This document shows, piece after piece, positions 12,530 to 23,300 of a stretch of 64,000 nt of DNA. The position numbers were made by a program, and so were the translations under genes. This DNA comes from Mycoemilia scoparia (Eukaryota; Kickxellomycota; Kickxellomycetes; Kickxellales; Kickxellaceae): assembly GCA_027575805.1 (NCBI GenBank), contig JANBPU010000038.1, positions 41,447 through 105,446 on the forward strand, read 5' to 3'. The notes beneath the pieces were generated by a model. It was not told the DNA's origin, did not search any database, and was given only the letters and a program-made list of their open reading frames with translations. The first letter of the stretch is position 1; each line of letters starts with the position of its first letter.

Positions 12530-15500
12530 ATGTCCTTTACTGGTTTCCTGTTTGGAAACATTGACGATGATGGCAACCTAGACAACGGGTTTTTTGATCC
12601 AGAGCTTCAGGCCACATTGGTCAACATTGGCGATGAGGGTAATAGCTTTCTGGCCAGCGTAATGGGCAGGGGCGTATTTGACGAGAGTATTGAAAAATCA
12701 TCATCCAAATCAAAACCCACAGACAAAGACTTGCAAAGATTGCGGGCATTAGACAATGCAGGATATGAGGACGATGTGACTCCGATTCCAACAAGTCCAA
12801 TCACCGAGCAAGATCAATCTCAATATATCAGACCGTCCAATGATGCTATTGACTATTCTAATTTTGATGAGTTGGCTGCAGATGATGAAGGAGCTATACA
12901 GACATCCAAAACAGAATTACCATCCTCACCACCTGGCCTTCAGATTGACCAGTCGCACACTCCATATTATCCTGGTACAGGATACACAACTCCTAAAATG
13001 TTCAGCAAAGTTGATGTGGACGAAGATTATGATATGGACGAAGATGATGAGGAAGAAAAGATTGAGAAATCACCGCAGGAGATGAGTGGTGTCAAGTTTC
13101 CAATGGCCATGGGAACACCAGATCCAAATTTTGATTCAACTCTTTTCAAAAAGCCACACGATAGCGATACTTCAAAAAGGAAGGAGGTCTATGTACATCA
13201 TTCGAAAACTGGCGGTGGTGGTAGCGAAGACGAGGATATGTTGGAAGACCTTTTTCACTCGCCTACTAAAGAGATAGGCGATGAAGACATGTTTGGTGAT
13301 AACGATTTAACAGAAGGAACATCAACCAGCAAGCAAGATACAGGCGAGGCACAGGAACGGGAAGACGGTGATGCCCTTGTAGATGGAAAACGAAAGCATG
13401 ATAAAGATGATACTGCATTCGTATTTGATCCCACCAAGCCACTAAAGTTTACAGATATGTTTCAATCCAAGATTGTCCAGAAACCATTTTCAAAGAAACC
13501 ACGCAAGGTCACATTTGCTGAAACAGAGCCCGAATCTCCCAAGATCATACCAAACGTCGACACAAGGAAACTGTTGGAACGAAAAGAGACAACACAAGAC
13601 AGAGATCAAAAAGCCAATGTATCATTCCTTCGGAAAATATTACAGGAAATCAGAGGCCAAACCACTACCAGTGAATATGTTATTCTTGATGAGGATGGCC
13701 AAGAAGTTCCAGTAACACTTTCAGGAAAAGAGGCAGAAAATGCGGCCATAGATTTACACCACACCACACCCGCTACCAATGAACTAAACATACTTGATAT
13801 AGATCCATGGGAAGAGAAAATTATTTGGGACAGTGATGATAACAATAACCTCAATAATAATAACAACCAAGGTAATGGTAATGAAAAGGCATTGACAAAG
13901 ACTATTATCAATATAGAGAACAAGGATTTGGACACATTTAAAAATGTTCAATTGGATGATGGTCGGTGGCTGGAGTCGATTATTTGGGGCACTGGAGTAC
14001 CATTCAAGCCATTTGATGCGCTCCACATCAACATGAATGATCCACACATTCTTTTTGAAGATGGTGAAGAGGTCAAGCGACGAAATGCCCGAGAAGCAGA
14101 AAGAAACAGAATTATGGAGGGTGTCGATCAGTACAATTTGTCCAACGACCACTTTTATGAAGCCCTTAAAGAAGGCAAGGTTCAGCGTGTTAGACAGACA
14201 TTTGGGCAGCTTATTGTTGCACACTCATTACCATCTGCTAAGGTCATGGGTCCATTCTTTAAGCTGCGTCTTTCCAGGAAGGATCTAAAGTGGTGGCATC
14301 GGCCGCATCTCCAAGTCACTCCTGGTATGGAGATCAAGTTTTCCAAGGTCAGGTCTTCTAAAAAGAGGAAGAAACAAAAGGAAGGTCCCGAGAGTTTGTG
14401 GGGTGCAAAAGACATTACATTGCGCGATTCGACGCCATTCATATTGTTTGAATATGCCGAAGAAACACCACCTATAATGTCGAATGTTGGAATGGGAAGT
14501 GTTTTGGTCAACTACTATCGAAAAAGAGATATCCAAGATGCTAAAATTCCCAATGTTGATTTTGGCGAGCTTCTTATTCTAGACACGACCGATGCATCTC
14601 CATTTATGAAGTTTGGTGATGTAGAGCCAGGAAGTCTAATGACTGCACTGTACAATAACATGACCAGGGCTCCCCTTTTCCAGCACACGCCAAACAAAAC
14701 AGATTTTTTGGCAATTCGTCACGTATCAAAGGGAGAGCCAAAGTGGTATTTGCGAAGCATTCCCTACTTCTTTGTAGTCGGCCAGACTTATCCCGTGCAA
14801 GAAATCCCAGCTCCTCATTCGCGCAAGGTCACCACTACAATTAGGCACAGGTTCCAGGTTGCGGCATATCGCCTGATGAATCGGAATCAGTTTTATTTGT
14901 TGCAAATGAGTAAGATTGCAAAGATATTCCCGGAATTTAGTGACCTTCAGATCAGACAGCGCCTCAAAGAGTTCTGTGAATATCAGAGAAAAGGTCTGGG
15001 GCCTGGTCTTTGGCGAACCAAATATAATATGCCCATACCAGACGAGGAAGGATTAAGGAAAATGTTGACACCAGAAATGTTATGCCTATTTGAAAGTATG
15101 TTGTATGGCCAACAGAGATTGCATGAAGCAGGATATCGTAAGTGGGGTGAAAAGGAAGATGATCCATCCGATGAGAATCCCGATACCCGTCTTTCAATAG
15201 ACGAACAGCTTGCTCCGTGGTGTTTGACTCGAAACTTTATAAACGCGATCCAGGGCAAGGCCATGTTGAAGCTGTACGGTGAAGGCGACCCAACAGATTG
15301 TGGCGAGGGATTCAGTTTCCTGCGTATCTCGATGAAAGATATATTCCTAAGAGCAGGTGAAAGTATAGAAGAGAAACTAGCAGAAATCGAGGCTCGTCCA
15401 AAGAGCGCACATAGATACAATGTTGCAGAGCAACAGCAGATATATAGAGAAGAAGTAGAAATGATTTGGCAGGCACAAAAGAAGTCTTTGACAAAAAATA

Positions 15501-16699
15501 GCCATGATATTCCGGAGAGCGAGCATGACCCTAGGGTTTATGACCATACAAACCAGGTCGTAGTTTCTGATGCTGAGGACACTGCGTTTGATGATGATGA
15601 TGATGATGATGATCACGATGGCAGTGCTGAGTCTGAGAAAAAGAGCTCTTCCCCCTCAACAAAGCCTATAGATTCACTTGACGAGTTGCGACCAATGTCT
15701 ATGCAAGTGTCTGACTCGATTGTGTCTCCAGCTGGCTTTTCAGGAAACCCATACAGTGCTGCTGGTGGTGGTGGTGGTGCTGATAGCCAAAGGGAAGCAG
15801 AGGTTGGTCCTGGCCAGAGCACGGATTCGGCTAATGCTGCATACAAAGCGCTATTCAGTCAGTCTGGTAACAACAAGCAGCAAGATGGCAGCAATCTCCC
15901 TCCTCTTTATATCCGAAACAAGCACCTTGTTATTCGGCGAGCAGTTAGATCCCCATACACTGGCGAAACGACATGGAGGGTTGAAGTTATAAAAGATTTC
16001 CTGGTCATAAAGGCCTATCTGAGACAGCGTAGAATAATAGAGATGAAGGCTAGGAAGTAAGTTGTCGCTCATATGGTATTTATGCATTAAGCTATATATA
16101 TATGGCAAGATATCCATCAAAAGGAAACCGATTGGTACCCTCGTACATTCCCTGCAAGCCGGTCCATAGCCCATACATTTTAGCTGGAATTTGTCAGACT
16201 ACTGGCTACTATCCAGGGTATTATTCTGGTACACCTTTGAAGGAGATTCTTCCGGATATTGGTTTATTAGCATCACATATTGACATTGGATTTTATTATA
16301 TTTGAACTAACTAGGCAAAGACAAAGTTTGCAAGATACTGACGATTGGGGCCAACTTCTGTGCGATGAAACAACCAAACAGCTGAACAACCTCCGATCTT
16401 CTATTAGTAGACAGCGTGAAAAGGAAAGGAATAGAAGCTCGAAACATATGTCCACGTTTGCCCTTGCCCAACCCAATAAGCCAAAGAAAGAGGTCATTGT
16501 AAGTTACTTCTCTCATTATTATTCATTTCGAAATCTCATGGCTTGTGATTCAATATACTATTTCTTTTAAACTCGCCTTTTAATTTCCTTTATGTTTTAA
16601 AATGATGATGTATAGCGTCGTTGTGGTAACTGTGGTGAGCTGGGCCATATGAAAACCAACAAAAAATGTCCTCGCTATTATGAGTTTAATACATCATAG
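12530..16699 (+). CDS. TAF1: TFIID subunit TAF1
   Basis: TAF1 is the scaffold subunit of TFIID and contacts TBP and TAF7. Three exons (12530..16056, 16315..16498, 16616..16699) give 1264 residues. The N-terminus (FLFGNIDDDGNLDNGFFD) matches the TBP-binding TAND-type segment. Acidic disordered sequence follows, then the conserved central domain from about residue 465 (DDGRWLESIIWG) to about 970. A poly-Asp run lies near 1023. The last two exons add a coiled basic segment and a CCHC-type zinc knuckle (CGNCGELGHMKTNKKC). Without splicing, translation would stop at 16060 just after the donor GTAAGTT, losing the knuckle. There is no bromodomain, as in yeast Taf1. A MITE sits in the 258 bp first intron. 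Confidence 0.94.
16099..16260. repeat. MITE family B, copy 1 (inside a TAF1 intron)
   Basis: The left end TATGGCAAGATATCCATCAA and the internal blocks ACATTCCCTGCAAG, CATACATTTTAGCTGGA and AGGGTATTATTCTGGTAC recur at 30998 and 61094. The two halves are imperfectly complementary, so the element can fold on itself. The right end GATTCTTCCGGATATT is a degraded form of the CTGCCATATG end seen in copy 3. It occupies most of TAF1 intron 1 (16057..16314). Confidence 0.72.
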
Positions 16700-16892
16700 C
16701 GGAATACCACCACTCTACTCCATACTCCTCAATTATAAAAATTCTTGTAACTTTATCTTTATGTAATTTCCTGCTTGGTCCTTTTCCAACAATGAAATTT
16801 TAACAAATACCAAGTATTGTCAAGAAACTAATAACAATGCAAGTGCTGCGACATAGTTCTATTTTATCATCAGCGTGCAAAGTAGTGTATAA
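16700..16892. other. TAF1 3' flank
   Basis: AT-rich sequence expected to hold the TAF1 3' untranslated region. Nothing else is seen. Confidence 0.35.
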
Positions 16893-17018
16893 ATGAGTAG
16901 TTATTTTTGAAGGGATACTAACTTTTACTAGTAGACCAGTAGTTTCAACCTGTATATTGGTCAGCCTATATTATCATTGATAGCATTAATTTAGCCCTTC
17001 GAAAATAATCACCCATAT
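16893..17018. repeat. MITE family A, copy 2
   Basis: The left arm GAGTAGTTATTTTTGAAGGG pairs with the right arm CCCTTCGAAAATAATCACCC. The internal sequence (TTTACTAGTAGACCAG) is more diverged from copies 1 and 3 than those are from each other. Confidence 0.7.
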
Positions 17019-17561
17019 GGGGGCTACAGAAATGCATGCTAAACACCTCTGATAACTATTTTCTATCAAAGTATTTATACTTTTTTATGGATTTATCAGC
17101 CTCAAAACATTAAAATAAAATTAAACTAGTTTTAGCACAAATGCTGCTGTTTCATGGCACATACTCACACAGATTAAGGAGGGGAAGTAAAGGGGGTGAG
17201 TGGGTGGGTAGGTTAAAAGCACAAAGTAGTAGTAGTAGTAGTAGTAAGGGCGAGTATGGTATAATAAGTGTCGCTATGAAATCAGATAGGGGTATGTAAA
17301 GCCCATCCCGGGACCTGCATAGACCAACAGTCGCACATACTACAAGATAAAGGCCAAAAAGCTTGCGATATATAGCAACTACAATCGAATTTCAGGCCAA
17401 GCGTCTGTCTGGCATGGGTAGTACATAATGGGCAAATGGATTGGATGGGCAAGTAGTTATCGTTGATTGCAATAACAATTATTAAGAAATGTATTTGTGT
17501 ATATATATGCGTGTGTTGGCTTGGAAGGCTTTATTGTATATACGATGATATAGACGCCTCT
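17019..17561. other. Intergenic region with a trinucleotide repeat
   Basis: This lies between the convergent TAF1 and PAC1 genes. It contains an AGT trinucleotide run at about 17227-17247 and a G-rich tract just before it. No gene is seen. Confidence 0.5.
17227..17247. repeat. AGT trinucleotide microsatellite
   Basis: About seven tandem AGT units in intergenic sequence. Confidence 0.85.
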
Positions 17562-19229
17562 TCATCGGCATGTCCAAATCTTGACCTGGTTGTCAACAGA
17601 TCCCGTTGCTACCAGCGGATTTACCGTACTAAAGTCAATACAGGTGACAAAGTGCGTGGCTGCCTCGATCTTTTTGATGCACCTTCCCGTTGAAAGATCC
17701 CAGATTCGCATTGTCTTGTCATCGGATGCCGAAATGAGGTACTTGCCCGACGGGTGAACAACCAACTCGCGGACCCAGTTATCGTGCCCCTTAAACGTGT
17801 AAACAAGCTGGCCGCTATACCTGTCCCACAGCTTGATCGTCTTGTCTCTTGATGCCGATAAGAAGAACTGGCTCTTTTCTTTATCAGGCTTTTGATCAAT
17901 GCCAGCAAGCTTTAGCAAAAATGGCGTGGACTTTATGGGCGCATAAATGGCACACTCAACCATATTTTCGTGCGCATGGATGTCTAGGCGGTTTTCTTTT
18001 GAATTAATCTCACGGAGCACAACCCGGTCACCACTGGCTACTATCAGCTCGGTGAGTGTGGAGTCTGGCCGTACATAGCGTACCCAGGAGGGGAACCCTT
18101 GGAGGGTCTGAACACAATAGCCCGTCCTTAACTCCCAGATCTTTATTGTCTCGTCACGACTACCGGAAATTATCTTGTCTGGTCCCAGGAACGCCAGCGA
18201 CGATACACAGTGGTCATGGCCATACATAGTCTTGCTGCACTGGTACTCGTTTTCAATATCCCAAAGTCTAAGCGTTAGATCCGCCGAGCACGAGACTAAT
18301 ATCTTGCCATTTGGTGAAAATGCAATGTCATGTACAGTTTTGGTATGGCCTTTTAGAGTTCGTTCAAACTCTCCTGTCTCTGGATCCCAGATCTTTATCG
18401 TCATGTCATCCGATGCTGTGGCAATGACCGAGTATTCGGGATGGAAGCGAACGTGCGTTATGGCGCTCCGATGCTGACCAAGGGTATACTTTTCTGGTGG
18501 TCGTGGTAGCCAGTCTGTTGTCGATGTCGTTTTTCTAACTGGTGCACTCTCGAGTTCTTTCTTTAGCTGTAAATTCTTCTGCTCGAGCTCCAGGATCTAT
18601 AATGCCCATTTGTTTGCCGGAATGCTGATATGCATTAGTATACTGCATTATAGTCTTAGACCTTGATATGTCTGCAGGTGTATATCCACGCCAAAAAGGG
18701 ATTGTCATAGCAGTATTTGCTGTTGCTAAATATATCAACATACCTTTTTCTGTAGCCGTGATATTGAATTCCATTTTTTGGCCAAAATGTGGTGGTAGCG
18801 ATCTTTGGGGTCTGGGTTGAAATCATCATGCTGGGATTCCTTTTTAAATATGTCATAGCTCTCCGTGTAACCATTGTTGTGTAAAAAGTCCAAAATTCCC
18901 TTCTCTCTATTTACATATAAACAGCGGAAGTCAAAGGAATGAGAAAGTTAGAAACTGAAGCGCAATGTTTTTAGATAGTAACAAATGTTTTTGTGCAGTA
19001 GTTTTCTAAAAAATGTCTGCCTCTTTAAAGTTTGACACAAAAATACATGCCAAAAAGAGGCAAATGAAGGTGTTTTGGCTGAGCCAAGGACCAAATGCAG
19101 CCCCATCTCTTATGCCAGAAACATGATTTGAACGGCTACTGGGAATGTAGAAAGAACAGGTGAATTGGAAACTTACAAATCTTTCTTTTGCCGATCAGGC
19201 AAAACGACCAAAAATGTGCCGTTTGACAT
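17562..19229 (-). CDS. PAC1: PAC1/LIS1 dynein regulator
   Basis: LIS1/PAC1 binds the dynein motor and, with NudE/Ndl1, targets it to microtubule plus ends for nuclear migration. Three exons (19229..19177, 18906..18744, 18596..17562) give 416 residues, the usual length. The N-terminus LPDRQKKDLEKGILDFLHNN is followed by the LisH motif ending GYTESYDIFKKES. A short coiled coil (LELEQKNLQLKKEL) spans the last intron junction. Seven WD40 repeats run from about residue 105 to the end, with repeat signatures such as DMTIKIWD, DLTLRLWD, DETIKIWE, DKTIKLWD and DKTMRIWD. All introns are GT-AG and phases fit. Confidence 0.95.
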
Positions 19230-20381
19230 TGCTGTTTAAAAAGGGCACGCTAAACCCAAGTAGTGTAGACCTGTACAGAGAACAAAATTATAAGTGTGAA
19301 ACAGAGAATTATGCTATATTTGAAGCTTGAAATTCTGGTAATAGCTTGAGAGAAACAAATGGGAGGCTAGCAGAGGCTTTGAGGTGTGTGAAAAAATGTA
19401 TATTATATTATATGTTATTAAAACCAAAGTATAAATGTGTGTCTAACAAAACAGCACAAGTACATTAAAAAGGGTCCTTAATCCTTTTTTGAGGAGGAGG
19501 TTGTGATGATGATGATGGTGGCCAACTTCAGACATTAGCTTTCACAATGAACTATGTACGGTTAATAAGTGATGATGCATTTGTAAAAAAATCTGTTTGA
19601 AGCTGTTGTCAAAGTTGAACACTATGGGTGGTGCTGTTCAACCACTCAAAAAATTATGCAATTCATACTAGTGATAGTTTTCACACTCAACCCATAAATT
19701 CTTTGAAGATTATAAGTTACAGTATTTGGAATCGGAAATATGTGAGGATGTAGACAGACATCCATCCCAGTGTGCGTAATCCACTGATCCAATCTCCTTA
19801 TTAACAATGTTTACATTTTGGATAAAACCAACCCCATGAGATTTGCTCAGAGTTCCACATACTCTTTGGACAAAATAATGTTACAAAAAGATGCCATACC
19901 TTGGCACTAACTCAATTAAATTTATGGATACAAGGTATAACTTCAAGATATTTTATTAGAGATTTATTTTATGGTTAGGTATTTTCTGGTACCTATAGAA
20001 GTACACCATCGGGAGTTTTTTACTACAAATAAAATTAAAAAGAAATAAAATTATAAAAATTCTTGTAAATTTGGTTAAACGCTACCAGAAATGTAAGGAA
20101 AAGTGACAGTAGACTAGTACACTTAGTGATTGGATGAGTAAAGATAGGCAAATAAAAATATAAAATGAAACTATATATGCCGGTCATCACACCAACTATT
20201 GTTTATTCTTGGAAATGACGACAATTATTATTATTATTATTATTATTTCTAATACAAGACTACTTAAAAACGTCATTACTATTATTAAATACTATTAGAT
20301 TAATTGATAAAAGGGCAAAACAAAATTAATTCTATTAAATTCTTTAAAAGCTAAAAGATATGTGTTGTTTATTGAATAGTT
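19230..20381. other. Intergenic region, no gene seen
   Basis: This 1.15 kb AT-rich stretch separates the PAC1 promoter from the 3' end of the P-ATPase. It has a TTA/ATT trinucleotide run at about 20226-20248. No coding signature or tRNA was found on either strand. Confidence 0.45.
20226..20248. repeat. ATT trinucleotide microsatellite
   Basis: About seven tandem ATT units just downstream of the P-ATPase gene. Confidence 0.85.
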
Positions 20382-23300
20382 TTATACCGATAAAAGTCGT
20401 GTTCTTTCATCCACAAATCTGGGATTATCAACATTAACAGTAGTATTGAGGCGACTATTTCGTCCATTACTCAGCGAATTCACAATATTGGTGCTATCTC
20501 CACGATAATAGCCTCCACCACGAGTATTATTACGACCATTGTTGATTATAGGCGATGGAATTGTACTGCTATAGGTATTCATCAAATGGTTGGTGTATGG
20601 ATTCAAAACAAGTTTCTTCCACCTTGCATACCGAATCTCCTTGATACCCTCCAATATAATAAACATTAGTATCGGCAAGGTAATAGTAACAGTCCACTCT
20701 ATACAATTAAGTTTTACCAGTTTCAAATAGTCGCGAACTGGCTTGAATAGTGTTATAAGTGCAATTGCAGCAATAACAGATAATGACCATATCAAGGCAG
20801 CCAGATTGATTGTTGTACCACAGGAATTTTTGTAACGACTTGAGCTACCAGGGCCGCCACGACGACGATTGCGACGGCTACGTAAATAACTGTTCGATTC
20901 TTCACCTGGTAATCCTAGCTGAGATTTTACCGAATCGTGTATTCTGAGTGGAATAAGGTATGTCCGAAGATGAATTCCAAGAAGCATGTGTGCTGAAAGC
21001 CAAGTCATGAATGTCAGAGTTGGCGCCAATTCCTTGGATCCCCAGTTTGGCAATACAATGTGGATAAGAAGGGTGGGCAAACAACAGGTCAAGAACAATG
21101 CAAATCCGTAGAGAACTATTGGAATCTCCATACGGACATTAGAGAGTAACTTTTGGTGATACAGACTGTGTTCTCCACATCCTCTGGTAGTTACTTCTGC
21201 TGCTGCTGCCACTGTCGATGACGATGATAATGTTGAGTTGTATTGTCGACCACTGTTGTTTGAAGATATAGGCAATCCTGATGATGACGATGCAGTGCGC
21301 GGGTGGTCATAATGGCGATGATGATGGAATAGATCAGAGCCCAATAAACTACTACGCTCAAGCAATGTCAATATAGGCAACCTAGCATCTCTAGCCACAG
21401 AACCTCCTTCAGGGTGTTCAAGAATAAATGTAAGCCCTGCACCCAAATCCATAAACAACTCCAAAACAATAACACCCAAGGGAGTCAAAGGAGCCACACC
21501 AACGACCAAAAGAACAACCAAAAACGACAAAATCATTGCAAACTTGCAGGCCAAATGATACAGAATAGTTTTTCTGACATTTGCTTGCATTCCTTTTCCA
21601 TCTCGCAAACATTTGACAATTCCCTCAAACTGCCCACTCATGACCACCAGAGAGGCAGCATCCATAGCAATATCTGCAGTGGCTGGGCTTCCACTCAAAC
21701 AAATCCCAACATCAGCCTTAACTAGCGACGGAGCATCATTTAGTCCATCACCTATAAATGCCACAACCTCCCCCCTGGCCTGAAGGGCTTGGACTAACCG
21801 CATTTTATGATCTGGGGTCACTCGGGCAAAAATGTTGGCTTTATCAATCAATCGATCAAACGTTCCATTCTGCAAGCTCATATCAATATTGTCACCGGTA
21901 ACCAACCTCGATTCATAGCAATATCCAGGATCAATATTTCTACCACCACCTCCACTACCAACAGGAGTGCCATCAAGCAATCTTCCCTGATTGCTATGAA
22001 TACCTCTGCTATCAGGATACGCCAAAGAACTAGCATACGCCTGATGTAGCGGAATATGATGATGGTGGTGATCAATACTAGCTATTCCAACCGAAGTCCC
22101 AATAGACAGTGCAGTGCTTGGGTGATCACCGGTTGCTATAATCACCCGGATTCCTGAATCTTGGCATTCCTTTATAGATTGGCTTGCTTCTTTGCGTGGA
22201 GGATCATAAAAACCGATTGCACCAGCAAATATCATGCTGTCGCCATCATTCATTTCGTCAAAGACAGTAGTGGGGATGGGGTTGGTATGAGTGGGTATAT
22301 TTTTGCCGCTGTCCACATCTTTGTAGTGGTTAAATGATATGGCATATGCAATGACCCGATTTCCATTCCTAGACAGTGAGGCTGCATCATTAAGTATCAG
22401 TTTAGAATGTTGGCTGGACAAGGGAACAAATTCCGAATGGTGAGCCAAGTCATCAGTCAAATATCCAATCTTTTCATCAAACTCGCAATCCTTTGAAAGG
22501 GACAGTAAATCGTTGACACTTGCATCAGTTGATAAGGCAAATTGACATTTTGGTAACAAAGTTTCGACTGCACCCTTATAAACTTTAATTTGTCTAGGTT
22601 TTGGTTGTTGTCTTTGTTTCGATTTGATTTTGGGTGTTGGTTTGTGACTGCCACTGCTACTCATTGGGGTTGGAGTCCTGGTTCTGGTTGCTGATTTTGG
22701 TGGGACAGATGAAGAAGAAGTTGAATGTTGGCATGATGGGGATAATGAAGAATTGTTTGATTGTGACTGCGACTGTGATGGCGGAATATGTGGTAACGTA
22801 GAAAGTACGCGATAGGAAATGCGTGCAACTGGATCAAATGCCATTTCATCAACCAAATGGCTATATTTCATCATTATGGATTCAAGCGTTCTAGCTACCA
22901 AACGAGTTCCTTCATCAATACCATCATCTTCTTCATCGATATCAGCCATTAAATTATCAAGATTGTTAGTATTGGTATTAGACGGCGAAGCAGCTTTATT
23001 AGCAGATTTTGCTGGAACTGATGACAAAGCCCGGAGTACAGCAGAATCCATGACGTCCTTCCCAATTCCCGAAACTTTTCTCAACTCTGTGGCAGTACCG
23101 GTATTGGTGGTGCGATGAGCATTGGCTGATGAGATGGGGTTGATAACTGAATACGAAAATTTCTTTGATAACTGTCTAGGAACCGACGGATTAAGTGCCA
23201 TCTTCTTTCTTCTCTGTTTAGATGACAGGTCGCTATGGTTGTGGATAAAAGCTAACAGATCACGAGACTCCAAAGGATCGACCGATAAAGCCCACATGGC

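Noticed and set aside
16102..16305. A 67-codon frame starting MARYPSKGNR as a small gene
   Set aside because: It is a repeat copy inside a TAF1 intron, and the same frame is broken in the copies at 30998 and 61094.
19501..20200. Possible transposon remnant between PAC1 and the P-ATPase
   Set aside because: Six-frame reading gave no transposase or reverse transcriptase motif and no terminal repeats.
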